Shown: positions 8,490-17,387 of the stretch, one piece after another
How the letters are laid out: each line of letters opens with the position of its first letter
Position numbering within the stretch: position 1 is the stretch's first letter
DNA from: Serratia inhibens
GTDB lineage: Bacteria > Pseudomonadota > Gammaproteobacteria > Enterobacterales > Enterobacteriaceae
NCBI RefSeq assembly: GCF_003591175.1
Contig: NZ_QYYG01000002.1
Coordinates: forward strand, 62,001-126,000
DNA length: 64,000 nt
Direction of reading: 5' to 3'
Translations under genes and position numbers: made by a program
Notes under the pieces: generated by a model
The model's database searches: none
Told to the model about the DNA's origin: nothing
What the model saw: the letters and a program-made list of their open reading frames with translations, nothing else

Positions 8490-10030
8490 GAGATATCCTC
8501 CTGACGGCCGGTCTTCCGTGTCACGTCGATAGCGTCGATGCGGCGGCTGTTGAACAGGTTGAATTTACCGTCGCTGCCGTGGCAACCGTCGCCAAAGCTG
8601 AAACCGCAGCCTTTGCTTTCCGGGAAGGCTTCACGTGCCAGTTCGCGGTGGCTGGACGGGATAACGAAGCGGTCCTCGTAGTTGGCGATCGCCAGATAGC
8701 GATACATCTCCTGCGCCTGCGCCTCGCTCAGCCCTACCTGCTCCAGCGCGCTGGTGTCCACCACGCCGTCCACGGTTTCCGCCCGTTTGTAGTGGCGCAT
8801 CGCCAGCATGCGTTTCAGCGCCAGCAACACCGGCCCGGTGTCGCCGGCAGTCAGCAGGTTCGCCAGATATTGCACCGGGATACGCAGGCTTTCCACGTCC
8901 GGCAACACGCCGCTGTGCGCCAGCTCGCCGGCATCTGCGGCAGACTGGATCGGCGACAACGGCGGCACGTACCACACCATCGGCAGCGTGCGGTATTCCG
9001 GGTGCAGCGGCAGCGCCAGTTTCCAGTCCATCGCCATTTTGTATACCGGCGACTGTTGGGCGGCCTCGATCACCCCTTGCGGAACGCCATCCTTCAGCGC
9101 CTGGGCAATCACCGCCGGGTCGTGCGGATCGAGGAAGATATCCAGTTGACTCTGGTAGAGGTCTTGCTCATTTTCGGCCGCGGCCGCCTGTTCAATGCGG
9201 TCGGCGTCATACAGCAGCACGCCCAGATAGCGGATACGGCCGACGCAGGTTTCCGAACAGACTGTCGGCTGGCCGGACTCAATGCGCGGATAACAGAAAA
9301 TGCACTTCTCGGACTTGCCGCTCTTCCAGTTGAAATAGATTTTCTTGTACGGGCAGCCGGTCAGGCACATGCGCCAGCCGCGGCATTTATCCTGATCGAT
9401 CAGCACAATGCCGTCTTCGCCGCGTTTATAGATCGCGCCGCTCGGGCAGGTGGCGACGCAAGCCGGGTTGAGGCAGTGCTCGCACAGGCGCGGCAGATAC
9501 ATCATGAAGGTGTTTTCGAACTGCCCGTACATCGCCTTCTGCATGTTGTCGAAGTTTTTGTCCTGCGAGCGTTTTTCGAATTCACCGCCGAGGATCTCCT
9601 CCCAGTTCGGGCCATTTTCGATCTTCTTCATGCGCTGGCCGGTGATCAGCGAGCGTGGCCGGGCGATCGGCTGATGCTTGCCCTGCGGCGCGCTATGCAG
9701 ATTCTGGTAGTCGTAGTCGAACGGCTCGTAGTAATCGTCCAGCGCCGGCACGTCCGGGTTGGCGAAAATCTTCGACAGCAGGCCGACGCGGCTGCCCATG
9801 CGCGGTTCCAGTTTGCCGTTGATTTTGCGGATCCAACCGCCCTTCCATTTTTCCTGATCTTCCCAGGCGTGCGGATAGCCGACGCCCGGCTTGCTTTCCA
9901 CGTTGTTGAACCAGGCGTATTCCATGCCCTCGCGGCTGGTCCAGACGTTCTTGCAGGTCACCGAGCAGGTGTGGCAGCCGATGCATTTGTCCAGGTTCAG
10001 CACCATGCCGACTTGCGAACGAATTTTCAT
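8486..10030 (-). CDS. narH: Respiratory nitrate reductase beta subunit NarH
   Basis: NarH (514 residues, E. coli 512) carries the iron-sulfur relay between NarI haem and NarG. Four cysteine groups are visible: CIGCHTCSVTC near residue 16, CEHCLNPACVATCP near 184, CRGWRMCLTGCP near 217, and CIFCYPRIESGQPTVCSETC near 244. The tryptophan in the third group replaces a cysteine, as expected for the [3Fe-4S] centre. The gene overlaps both narG and narJ by 4 bases. A long antisense frame on the plus strand over this gene is a shadow. Confidence 0.97.
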   Translation of the reverse strand: MKIRSQVGMVLNLDKCIGCHTCSVTCKNVWTSREGMEYAWFNNVESKPGVGYPHAWEDQEKWKGGWIRKINGKLEPRMGSRVGLLSKIFANPDVPALDDYYEPFDYDYQNLHSAPQGKHQPIARPRSLITGQRMKKIENGPNWEEILGGEFEKRSQDKNFDNMQKAMYGQFENTFMMYLPRLCEHCLNPACVATCPSGAIYKRGEDGIVLIDQDKCRGWRMCLTGCPYKKIYFNWKSGKSEKCIFCYPRIESGQPTVCSETCVGRIRYLGVLLYDADRIEQAAAAENEQDLYQSQLDIFLDPHDPAVIAQALKDGVPQGVIEAAQQSPVYKMAMDWKLALPLHPEYRTLPMVWYVPPLSPIQSAADAGELAHSGVLPDVESLRIPVQYLANLLTAGDTGPVLLALKRMLAMRHYKRAETVDGVVDTSALEQVGLSEAQAQEMYRYLAIANYEDRFVIPSSHRELAREAFPESKGCGFSFGDGCHGSDGKFNLFNSRRIDAIDVTRKTGRQEDIS

Positions 10031-13000
10031 TTTGCTTTCTCCTGCTGGCTGCCCTGCGAGTCGTCGTTGCCTTCACCGTCTAACCAGTCGATCCGGTTCA
10101 TTTTACGCACCACCACGAACTCGTCGCGGTTGGAGCCGACGGTGCCGTAATAGTTGAAACCGTAGGCCAGTTGCGCATAACCGCCGATCATGTGAGTCGG
10201 TTTCGGGCATACACGGGTCACCGAGTTGTGGATGCCGCCGCGTTGGCTGGTGATTTCCGAACCGGGAATGTTCACGATGCGTTCCTGCGCGTGGTACATC
10301 ATGGTCATGCCCGCCGGAATGCGCTGGCTGACCACCGCACGCGCGGTCAGCGCGCCGTTGGCGTTAAAGGCCTCGATCCAGTCGTTGTCCTGGATGCCCA
10401 GATCCCGGGCGTCGTCTTCACTCATCCAGACAATCGGCCCGCCGCGCGACAGGGTCAGCATCAGCAGGTTGTCGCTGTAGGTCGAGTGAATGCCCCACTT
10501 CTGATGCGGCGTCAGGAAATTCAGCGCCTTCTCTTTGTTGCCGTTTGGCTTCCGGTTCAGCAGCGGCTGCGCGGCGCGGGTATCGATCGGCGGACGATAC
10601 ACCAGCAGGCTTTCGCCAAAGGCGCGCATCCATTCGTGATCCTGATACAACTGCTGGCGACCGCTGAGGGTGCGCCAAGGGATCAACTCATGCACGTTGG
10701 TGTAACAGGCGTTGTACGACACATGCTCATCTTCCAACCCTGACCAGGTGGGGCTGGAGATGATTTTGCGCGGCTGGGCCTGGATATCGCGGAAGCGAAT
10801 CTTTTCATCTTCCTTGTTCAGCGCCAGATGGCGGTGATCGCGGCCGGTAATGTTGCCCAGCGCTTCCCACGCCTTGACCGCCACCTGCCCGTTGGTTTCC
10901 GGTGCCAGCGACAAAATCACCTCAGCGGCGTCGATCGCGCTTTCAATCTTCGGTCGGCCCGCCGCCGGGCCTTCGGTTTTCACGTAGTTGAGCTTTTTCA
11001 GGAAATCGACTTCGGTCTGGGTATTCCAGTTGATGCCCTTGCCACCGTTACCCAGCTTGTCCAGCAACGGCCCCAGCGAGGTAAAACGTTCGTAGGTAGC
11101 CGGGTAATCGCGCTCCACCACCATGATGTGCGGCGCGGTTTTACCGGGGATCAGCTCGCATTCGCCCTTCTTCCAGTCTTTCACGCCATAAGGTTGCGCC
11201 AGCTCTGCCGGGGAATCGTGCTGGATAGGCAGCGTCACCACGTCGGTTTCCTGGCCCAGATGCCCTACGCACACCTCGGAGAAGGCTTTGGCGATGCCCT
11301 TGTAGATCTCCCAGTCGCTCCTGGAATCCCATGCCGGATCGACCGCCGCCGACAGCGGGTGAATAAAGGGATGCATGTCCGAGGTATTCATGTCGTCTTT
11401 TTCGTACCAGGTGGCGGTCGGCAGCACGATATCAGAGTAAAGGCAGGTGCTGGACATGCGGAAATCGAGCGTCACCACCAGATCCAGCTTGCCTTCACCG
11501 CCGTTATCCAGCCATTCCACTTCCTGCGGTTTGGCGCCGCCCTGTTGGCCCAGATCCTTGCCCTGAATACCGTTTTCGGTACCCAGCAGGTATTTGAGCA
11601 TGTACTCATGGCCCTTGCCGGAGGAGCCCAACAGGTTGGAGCGCCAGACGAACAGGTTACGCGGGAAGTTCTGCGGGTTGTCCGGCTGCTCGGCGGCGAA
11701 GCCAAGTCGCCCCGTCTTCAGGGCGTCGACGGTGAAATCTACGGGAGATTGTCCTGCTGCTTTCGCCTGCGCCGCCAGATGCAGCGGGTTGGCACCCAAC
11801 TGCGGCGCGGAAGGCAGCCAACCCATGCGCTCGGCACGCACGTTGAGATCGATCAGGCTGCCGCCAAAGCGCGACTTGTCCGCCAGCGGCGACAACAGCT
11901 CTTCGGTTGCGACGGTTTCATACCGCCATTGGCTGGAGTGGTTATAGAAGAACGAGGTGCTGTTCATGTGGCGCGGCGGGCGTTGCCAGTCGAGACCGAA
12001 CGCCAGCGGCAGCCAGCCGGTTTGCGGCCGCAGTTTTTCCTGGCCGACATAGTGCGCCCAGCCGCCACCGCTTTGGCCAACGCAACCGCAGAAGATCAGC
12101 ATGTTGATCAGGCCGCGGTAGGTCATGTCCATGTGGTACCAGTGGTTGACGCCGGCACCGACGATAATCATTGAGCGGCCACGGGTTTTCTCGGCGTTGT
12201 CGGCGAACTCGCGGGCGATGCGGATAATGTTGTGGCGCGACACGCCGGTGATCTGCTCGGCCCAGGCCGGCGTGTAAGCTTTGACGTCGTCGTAGTTAGC
12301 GGCACAGTTGGCGTCGCCCAGGCCGCGTTCCAACCCGTAGTTGGCCAGGGTCAGATCGTAGACGCTGGTGACCAACGCCTCGCTGCCGTCCGCCAGACGC
12401 AGGCGTTTTACCGGCAACTTGTGCAGCAGGATCTCATCCAGCGCCACGCTATTGAAGTGCTCACCCTCGGCTTTTATGCCGCCAAAATACGGGAAGCCCA
12501 CCTCGGCGACCTCGTCATGGGCACCCAACAGACTGAGCTGCAGCTCCACTTCCTGCCGGCCCTTGCCTTCGCGCTGTTCCAGGTTCCATTTGCCCTGCTC
12601 GCCCCAGCGGAAACCTATTGACCCTTGCGGCGCCACCAGCTCGCCGCTGCGTTGATCGATAGCGACGGTTTTCCACTCCGGATTGTTTTCCTGCCCCAGC
12701 CCGTCCACCAGATCGGCGGCTCGCAGCAGGCGGCCGGCAGCGTAGTACCCCTCTTCACGCGGCTCCAGTACCACCAGCATCGGCATATCGGTATAGCGGC
12801 GCACATAGTCGCGGAAATAGCCGACCTCGCGATCCAGGTGGAATTCTTTCAGCATCACGTGGCCCATCGCCAGCGCCATTGCGCTGTCGGTGCCCTGCTT
12901 CGGGTTCAACCATTGGTCGCACAGCTTGGCCACTTCGGCATAGTCCGGCGTCACCGCCACGGTTTTGGTGCCTTTGTAGCGCACTTCGGTGAAGAAATGG

Positions 13001-13794
13001 GCATCCGGGGTGCGGGTCTGCGGCACGTTGGAGCCCCAGGCGATAATATAAGAGGAGTTGTACCAGTCGGCGGACTCCGGCACGTCGGTCTGCTCGCCCC
13101 AGGTCATCGGCGAAGCCGGCGGCAAGTCGCAATACCAGTCGTAGAAACTCAGGCAGGTGCCGCCAATCAGCGACAGATAGCGGGCACCGGCGGCATAGGA
13201 CACCATCGACATCGCAGGGATCGGCGAGAAACCGATAATGCGGTCCGGGCCAAAGGTTTTGGCGGTATAAACGTTGGAAGCGGCGATCAGTTCGTTCACC
13301 TCCTGCCAACTGGAGCGCACAAAGCCGCCGCGGCCACGGGCGACCTTATAACTCTTGGATTTTTCGGGGTCGGAGACGATAGAGCCCCAGGCGTCGACCG
13401 GATCGCTGTGCAGCGCCTTCGCCTCACGCCACAGTGCGATCAGGCGTTTACGCATCAGCGGGTATTTCAGCCGGTTGGCGCTGTACAGATACCAGGAATA
13501 GCTGGCGCCGCGTGGGCAACCGCGCGGTTCATGGTTGGGCAGATCGGGGCGGGTGCGCGGGTAATCGGTCTGCTGGGTTTCCCAGGTCACCAGGCCGTTT
13601 TTGACGTAAATCTTCCAACTGCATGAACCGGTGCAGTTTACCCCGTGGGTCGAGCGCACAATCTTGTCGTGCTGCCAGCGGCTGCGGTAGCCATCTTCCC
13701 AGTCGCGGTTGGTGTCCAGCGTTTGGCCATGATCGCCAGAAAAGGGTTCCGCCAGTTGCTTGAAATAGCGGAAGCGGTCTAGAAACTTGCTCAT
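10027..13794 (-). CDS. narG: Respiratory nitrate reductase alpha subunit NarG
   Basis: NarG (1255 residues, E. coli 1247) is the cytoplasm-facing molybdenum subunit that reduces nitrate to nitrite. The FS0 cluster ligands are visible as His50, Cys54 and Cys58 in THGVNCTGSC plus Cys93 in EPRGCPRG. The Mo-ligating aspartate is Asp223 in FYDWYCD (Asp222 in mature E. coli numbering). No twin-arginine signal is cleaved, as usual for NarG. It is the first gene of narGHJI, with AGGAG before the ATG. Expression should need FNR, with an FNR box and -10 upstream. In E. coli narK lies directly upstream; here a polysaccharide locus does. Confidence 0.98.
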   Translation of the reverse strand: MSKFLDRFRYFKQLAEPFSGDHGQTLDTNRDWEDGYRSRWQHDKIVRSTHGVNCTGSCSWKIYVKNGLVTWETQQTDYPRTRPDLPNHEPRGCPRGASYSWYLYSANRLKYPLMRKRLIALWREAKALHSDPVDAWGSIVSDPEKSKSYKVARGRGGFVRSSWQEVNELIAASNVYTAKTFGPDRIIGFSPIPAMSMVSYAAGARYLSLIGGTCLSFYDWYCDLPPASPMTWGEQTDVPESADWYNSSYIIAWGSNVPQTRTPDAHFFTEVRYKGTKTVAVTPDYAEVAKLCDQWLNPKQGTDSAMALAMGHVMLKEFHLDREVGYFRDYVRRYTDMPMLVVLEPREEGYYAAGRLLRAADLVDGLGQENNPEWKTVAIDQRSGELVAPQGSIGFRWGEQGKWNLEQREGKGRQEVELQLSLLGAHDEVAEVGFPYFGGIKAEGEHFNSVALDEILLHKLPVKRLRLADGSEALVTSVYDLTLANYGLERGLGDANCAANYDDVKAYTPAWAEQITGVSRHNIIRIAREFADNAEKTRGRSMIIVGAGVNHWYHMDMTYRGLINMLIFCGCVGQSGGGWAHYVGQEKLRPQTGWLPLAFGLDWQRPPRHMNSTSFFYNHSSQWRYETVATEELLSPLADKSRFGGSLIDLNVRAERMGWLPSAPQLGANPLHLAAQAKAAGQSPVDFTVDALKTGRLGFAAEQPDNPQNFPRNLFVWRSNLLGSSGKGHEYMLKYLLGTENGIQGKDLGQQGGAKPQEVEWLDNGGEGKLDLVVTLDFRMSSTCLYSDIVLPTATWYEKDDMNTSDMHPFIHPLSAAVDPAWDSRSDWEIYKGIAKAFSEVCVGHLGQETDVVTLPIQHDSPAELAQPYGVKDWKKGECELIPGKTAPHIMVVERDYPATYERFTSLGPLLDKLGNGGKGINWNTQTEVDFLKKLNYVKTEGPAAGRPKIESAIDAAEVILSLAPETNGQVAVKAWEALGNITGRDHRHLALNKEDEKIRFRDIQAQPRKIISSPTWSGLEDEHVSYNACYTNVHELIPWRTLSGRQQLYQDHEWMRAFGESLLVYRPPIDTRAAQPLLNRKPNGNKEKALNFLTPHQKWGIHSTYSDNLLMLTLSRGGPIVWMSEDDARDLGIQDNDWIEAFNANGALTARAVVSQRIPAGMTMMYHAQERIVNIPGSEITSQRGGIHNSVTRVCPKPTHMIGGYAQLAYGFNYYGTVGSNRDEFVVVRKMNRIDWLDGEGNDDSQGSQQEKAK

Positions 13795-13861
13795 CCGGAG
13801 TTCTCCTGAAGGCTTTTAATATTTTATCGTTATAAAAAATAGAATTGCTCAATCAGCCGCC

Positions 13862-13903
13862 AGCCTACTGAGGCCAGAACGGCGGCAAATTGATTGCGAT
13901 CAA
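13862..13903 (-). promoter_or_regulatory. FNR-dependent narG promoter
   Basis: TTGAT-TGCG-ATCAA at 13890-13903 is a perfect match to the FNR consensus. Counting 41.5 bases from its centre gives a start near 13855, and the minus-strand hexamer TAGGCT at 13867-13862 then falls exactly at -12 to -7. This is the class II FNR geometry known for E. coli narG. The untranslated leader would be about 60 bases. Confidence 0.85.
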
Positions 13904-13929
13904 GGGAATCGAGGGAGATAAGCGAAGGG

Positions 13930-13947
13930 ATGGGTATAACTACCCCT
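13930..13947. promoter_or_regulatory. Candidate NarL heptamers upstream of narG
   Basis: TACCCCT on the plus strand (13941-13947) and TACCCAT on the minus strand (13936-13930) both fit the NarL heptamer TACYNMT and lie about 75-92 bases upstream of the predicted narG start. Two further TACCCC-type heptamers occur near 14039-14055. Spacing differs from the 7-2-7 high-affinity arrangement, so these are candidates only. Confidence 0.45.
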
Positions 13948-14055
13948 AAAGTATCATCGGGGGGAGAAAGAGTAATTTATTGAAAATAAAAACAAAAAAT
14001 GAGGGATTGCGTTTGATGGGGGGAGTGACAGACCGGGCTGGGGTATTTGGGGGTA

Positions 14056-14079
14056 GGATGCGGGGCAGCGCCCGCATCC
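14056..14079 (-). terminator. Hairpin after the polysaccharide polymerase gene
   Basis: A perfect 9-base stem (14056-14064 with 14071-14079) with a 6-base loop lies directly after the stop of the last polysaccharide gene and before the narG control region. There is no U-tract, so termination strength is uncertain, but the position suits an operon end. Confidence 0.5.
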
Positions 14080-14086
14080 GTCGGCA

Positions 14087-15340
14087 TTAACCGAGATCCA
14101 TTTCGTGCCCTATCCACTCGCCGCTGTCGCGGTTAATAAAGCGCAAATACTGTTCGTACTCTTCTTCACCGTAGAACAGATTCAGCAGCGGCGTTTTGTA
14201 GAACGACTGCCACATTTCCCCCAGCATGATGGGGCGGCGCGGAACATAGATATTCTCGATGAAGTTGTAGCCGGTGACCATCAGCATGAAACACAGGAAG
14301 AAGTAGTTGAACCTGCCGCGCAGGAAAGAGCCCTGATGAGCCACGTAGTAAAACAACAGAAACACCGACGCCGCACTCGCATAGCGGCTCGCCGCCTGCA
14401 GCGAGCTGGAACACAGGAAAACGAATATCACCAGCCAGGCCGCGGCGTTTTTGATATCCCCGGTCTGGTTACTCATCGGGTTACCCAACATATAGCCGCC
14501 GAGGAACAGCGCCGGGAACAGGATGATCAGAAAGTTAATCATCCCGTTGGCGTTGCCGCTGGTCAGATAGTCGCCGGCATACATGCCCGAAGTATAGACG
14601 TCCGAGTAACTGTCAATGCCGGAAATCGTAATATGCGACAGGATCAACGGCAGCGCGAACTTGGCGGTCATCAGCGCAATGGCGCTGAACAACACCGTCA
14701 GCGGGCGGTTCAGGCGCATCAGCCTGCTGCACAGGAAAACCCCGACCAGCAGCATGCTGGAAAAGTGGGTCAGCATGGCAAACAGCATCAAACAGAGGGC
14801 GAGCGTTTGATTTTTTTTATGGCAAAACAGCGTCATGGCCAGGGTCATCACCGCCATAGAAAAACCAAAACGCAGCCCCATGGCGATGATAAACGGGTTG
14901 ATCAAAAACAGCACTGCCACATGCAGCAGGACAAACTGCCGGGGGGTAAACGTCTTGCCGGAGTGCAGCATCACAATATTCAGCGCGCTGAGATAACAGT
15001 AGACCGACAGCGCGGTGTACAACCCCGGAATGACGAAAAAGGGAATGCCCAGCGTTTTAAAAATGTAAAAGTTGGCATAAAGAACAATGTCCACTTTACC
15101 CTGGATCACGTCAGCCAGCGTGGTGGCCGAGGTAATGGCCGCGTAATTGGCAAAGTGGCGATAGAGATCCGCCAACGGCGGGATCTTGATGAAAAAGAAA
15201 AAAAAGCAGAGCGCTATCAGCAGATAGGCCATCGAGTTTTTCTTTCCCGCACGCAGCGTGGCGATACTCTGTATCAAAGCAAATACCGGCACCGTCAACA
15301 ACAGCACGCTGCCGATCACCGTAGAACGTTCAAAGCGCAT
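14087..15340 (-). CDS. wzy: EpsG-like polysaccharide polymerase (Wzy)
   Basis: The 417-residue protein is almost entirely hydrophobic, with about ten membrane segments, and resembles EpsG/Wzy polymerases that join lipid-linked repeat units in the periplasm. Features include FFFFFIKIPPLADLYRHF early, a periplasmic-type stretch at about 75-110 and a charged C-terminus (EEEYEQYLRFINRDSGEW). The ATG at 15340 is preferred over one ten codons upstream because AGAGGAAG lies directly before it. It is the last gene of the operon. No other gene in the locus looks like a polymerase, which supports the call; the linkage formed is unknown. Confidence 0.75.
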   Translation of the reverse strand: MRFERSTVIGSVLLLTVPVFALIQSIATLRAGKKNSMAYLLIALCFFFFFIKIPPLADLYRHFANYAAITSATTLADVIQGKVDIVLYANFYIFKTLGIPFFVIPGLYTALSVYCYLSALNIVMLHSGKTFTPRQFVLLHVAVLFLINPFIIAMGLRFGFSMAVMTLAMTLFCHKKNQTLALCLMLFAMLTHFSSMLLVGVFLCSRLMRLNRPLTVLFSAIALMTAKFALPLILSHITISGIDSYSDVYTSGMYAGDYLTSGNANGMINFLIILFPALFLGGYMLGNPMSNQTGDIKNAAAWLVIFVFLCSSSLQAASRYASAASVFLLFYYVAHQGSFLRGRFNYFFLCFMLMVTGYNFIENIYVPRRPIMLGEMWQSFYKTPLLNLFYGEEEYEQYLRFINRDSGEWIGHEMDLG

Positions 15341-15390
15341 AATCTTCCTCTGGATGGGTTCGCCATTCACCGCAGGTCACGCCGGGCCCT

Positions 15391-16299
15391 TCAGAAGGGA
15401 ACGCCGCGGAAAAACAGGTTACGGATGATGTTTTTCATGTAGACCCCGGCCATCAGGCCGCTGTTTACGTAGATAATGCCCTTCAGGCCGCAGGCTACGC
15501 CAGCCAGCCGGCTCTGGCGGTCGGTAATGATACGCGAATCGATGCAGGTATGGCGCAGATGCATGACCTTGCGCGCCCGGGGCGATATCTGCGGCATCAG
15601 CCGCCGCTCGAACTGCATTTTGTTGCGATAACCGATAATGCCTTTCGGGCTGGAGGTGATGCGTTCGCCGTCATGGTCATTGTGTACCGCCAGGCGCTCA
15701 TGCAATGTGCCGATGCGCGCCCCGGCCGCCAGCAGCCGATACAGGAAAATGTGGTCCTGGTAGCGCGGGGTGTTGAAAAAGCCGCGCACCGCAATCGCTG
15801 TGCTGCGCCGCATCATGATCATCGGCGTATAGGCTACGCCGGCCAACATAAAGTCTTCCAGACCGTCGCAACGGGCACGGTAATAATGCCCGGCATTAAT
15901 CTGCCCGTTCTTCAGAATGTCCATATCGCACAGGCTGACGTCATAATCACCCTGGCGCATAAACGCCAGTTGGTGGGCAATCTTCTGTGGATGGTAGTAA
16001 TCGTCGTCATCCAGAAAAGTGATGTACTCTCCGCTTGAGCGCAGGATCCCGCTGTTGCGCGCCAGCGCGCCGCCGCCGTTATGCCGACGCGGGTAATAGA
16101 TAATCTGCCCCTTGGCAATATAACCGGCCAGGCGTTCACGGGTCACCAGGCGGTGCACATCGCCTTCCGGGTTGTCATCCACCACGATGATTTCCAGCGC
16201 ACGGTGGGTTTGCGCCAGCACACTGTCAATGGCACGCACCAGCAGCTCGCTGCGGCCATAGGTGGGTATGATAACGCTGACTTTGATGTCCATTGTCAT
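15391..16299 (-). CDS. Family 2 glycosyltransferase
   Basis: The protein has about 302 residues and a GT-A fold: VSVIIPTYGRSELLVRAIDS at the start, VVDDNPEGD near 45, and the metal-binding ITFLDDDDYY near 95. Family members transfer a sugar from a nucleotide donor to a growing lipid-linked glycan at the cytoplasmic membrane face. The start at 16299 is chosen for an AGG-containing site upstream; an ATG two codons later is equally possible. A 95-base gap separates it from the preceding gene and 50 bases from wzy. Donor and acceptor cannot be named. Confidence 0.85.
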   Translation of the reverse strand: MTMDIKVSVIIPTYGRSELLVRAIDSVLAQTHRALEIIVVDDNPEGDVHRLVTRERLAGYIAKGQIIYYPRRHNGGGALARNSGILRSSGEYITFLDDDDYYHPQKIAHQLAFMRQGDYDVSLCDMDILKNGQINAGHYYRARCDGLEDFMLAGVAYTPMIMMRRSTAIAVRGFFNTPRYQDHIFLYRLLAAGARIGTLHERLAVHNDHDGERITSSPKGIIGYRNKMQFERRLMPQISPRARKVMHLRHTCIDSRIITDRQSRLAGVACGLKGIIYVNSGLMAGVYMKNIIRNLFFRGVPF

Positions 16300-16394
16300 A
16301 TTTCTGCCTGTGGGGGGCGAATACATTCGCCCCGTTTAACATGGGCGCAGCATGCGGCGCCCCTACACGATCCGGGAATGGGTGAAGACAGCGC

Positions 16395-17381
16395 CTATCC
16401 GCGCAGGCTATAGAGCCGGGCCATCAGGTAATAAGCCAATGGACTGCGATAGAACAGCCGGTTCTTGCGGCTCAACAGTTTGCGTTCCTCTGCGCGCAAA
16501 CCGGAATAGCGGCGTTTCAGTTCGCCGGTTTCCCGCAGCGCGTCGCGCAGCCCGAAAAAATCCAGCCCCACCAGCAAACGCGCCTTCAGCGTGGTGACAT
16601 AAAGAATCGAATACAGCCCATTCCCCGTCCCCTGACGTCGCCCACTGTCGGCACCGTCGATCGCGTAATCCAGGTCATCCAGATCGCGCCGCTTTGGTGC
16701 ACGCGTAATGCCGTTCGGGTTGGCGCGGTATCCCACCAGCGGCGTATCGCACATCACGATGCGTTCCGCCTTCAGGTACAGCTGCGGGATTAACTGAATA
16801 TCCTCGAAATTGCGCCCCTGCGGGAAACGCAACTCGTCGAATAACGTTTTGCGGTAAATACGCGCCCAGGCAAACCACAGGCTGCGATTAAAGCTGTCCG
16901 CCAGCAGCGCCATATGCGTGTCGCGATCCTGCGGAGCGGCATTGCCGGGCACGACGGCCAGGGTACAGTCCGGCTGGATTTTGCCGTTGTTCATCACGGA
17001 AAATCGCTGGGCATTGAATGCCACGATGTCCGCCAGCGGGTTATCCGCCAACAGGCGGCCCAAAATGCTGAAATAGCCCTCCAGCAACACGTCGTCGGAA
17101 TCCAGGAAACCGACATGTTGCCCCTCGGCGTGAGCAATGCCGCTGTTGCGCGCCTCACTCAGCCCCTGGTTAGGTTGCCGCAGGATACTGACCTGCGGTT
17201 TCAGCTGCGGGTAACGGCACAACACCTCTTCGGCAATACCGATGGAATCGTCCGGGCTACCGTCATCCACAATGATCACCTCCGCCCAATCAGGCAGCTG
17301 TTGCAGCACCGAGCAAAGGCACGCCTCAATGTAAGCCTCAACCTTATAGACCGGAATAATCAGGCTCAGGGTGGTTTTCAT
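16395..17381 (-). CDS. Family 2 glycosyltransferase
   Basis: This 328-residue GT2 enzyme begins LSLIIPVYKVEAYIEACLCS, followed by VIIVDDGSPDDS and the DxD-type VGFLDSDDVLLEGYF near residue 97. The C-terminal third is basic (RRYSGLRAEERKLLSRKNRL) and may lie along the membrane. It starts 6 bases after the glycosidase-like gene. It resembles EPS and capsule glycosyltransferases of the EpsH/WcaA kind, but sugar specificity is not readable. Confidence 0.87.
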   Translation of the reverse strand: MKTTLSLIIPVYKVEAYIEACLCSVLQQLPDWAEVIIVDDGSPDDSIGIAEEVLCRYPQLKPQVSILRQPNQGLSEARNSGIAHAEGQHVGFLDSDDVLLEGYFSILGRLLADNPLADIVAFNAQRFSVMNNGKIQPDCTLAVVPGNAAPQDRDTHMALLADSFNRSLWFAWARIYRKTLFDELRFPQGRNFEDIQLIPQLYLKAERIVMCDTPLVGYRANPNGITRAPKRRDLDDLDYAIDGADSGRRQGTGNGLYSILYVTTLKARLLVGLDFFGLRDALRETGELKRRYSGLRAEERKLLSRKNRLFYRSPLAYYLMARLYSLRG

Positions 17382-17387
17382 GTTGGG

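Noticed and set aside
8579-10150. A 523-codon plus-strand frame opposite narH
   Set aside because: It is antisense to narH, rich in His/Arg/Gln/Ala, and lacks family features. Long antisense frames are common in GC-rich genes.
14105-15442. A 445-codon plus-strand frame
   Set aside because: It is antisense to the Wzy-like gene, very rich in Gln, His and Arg, with no membrane or domain pattern.
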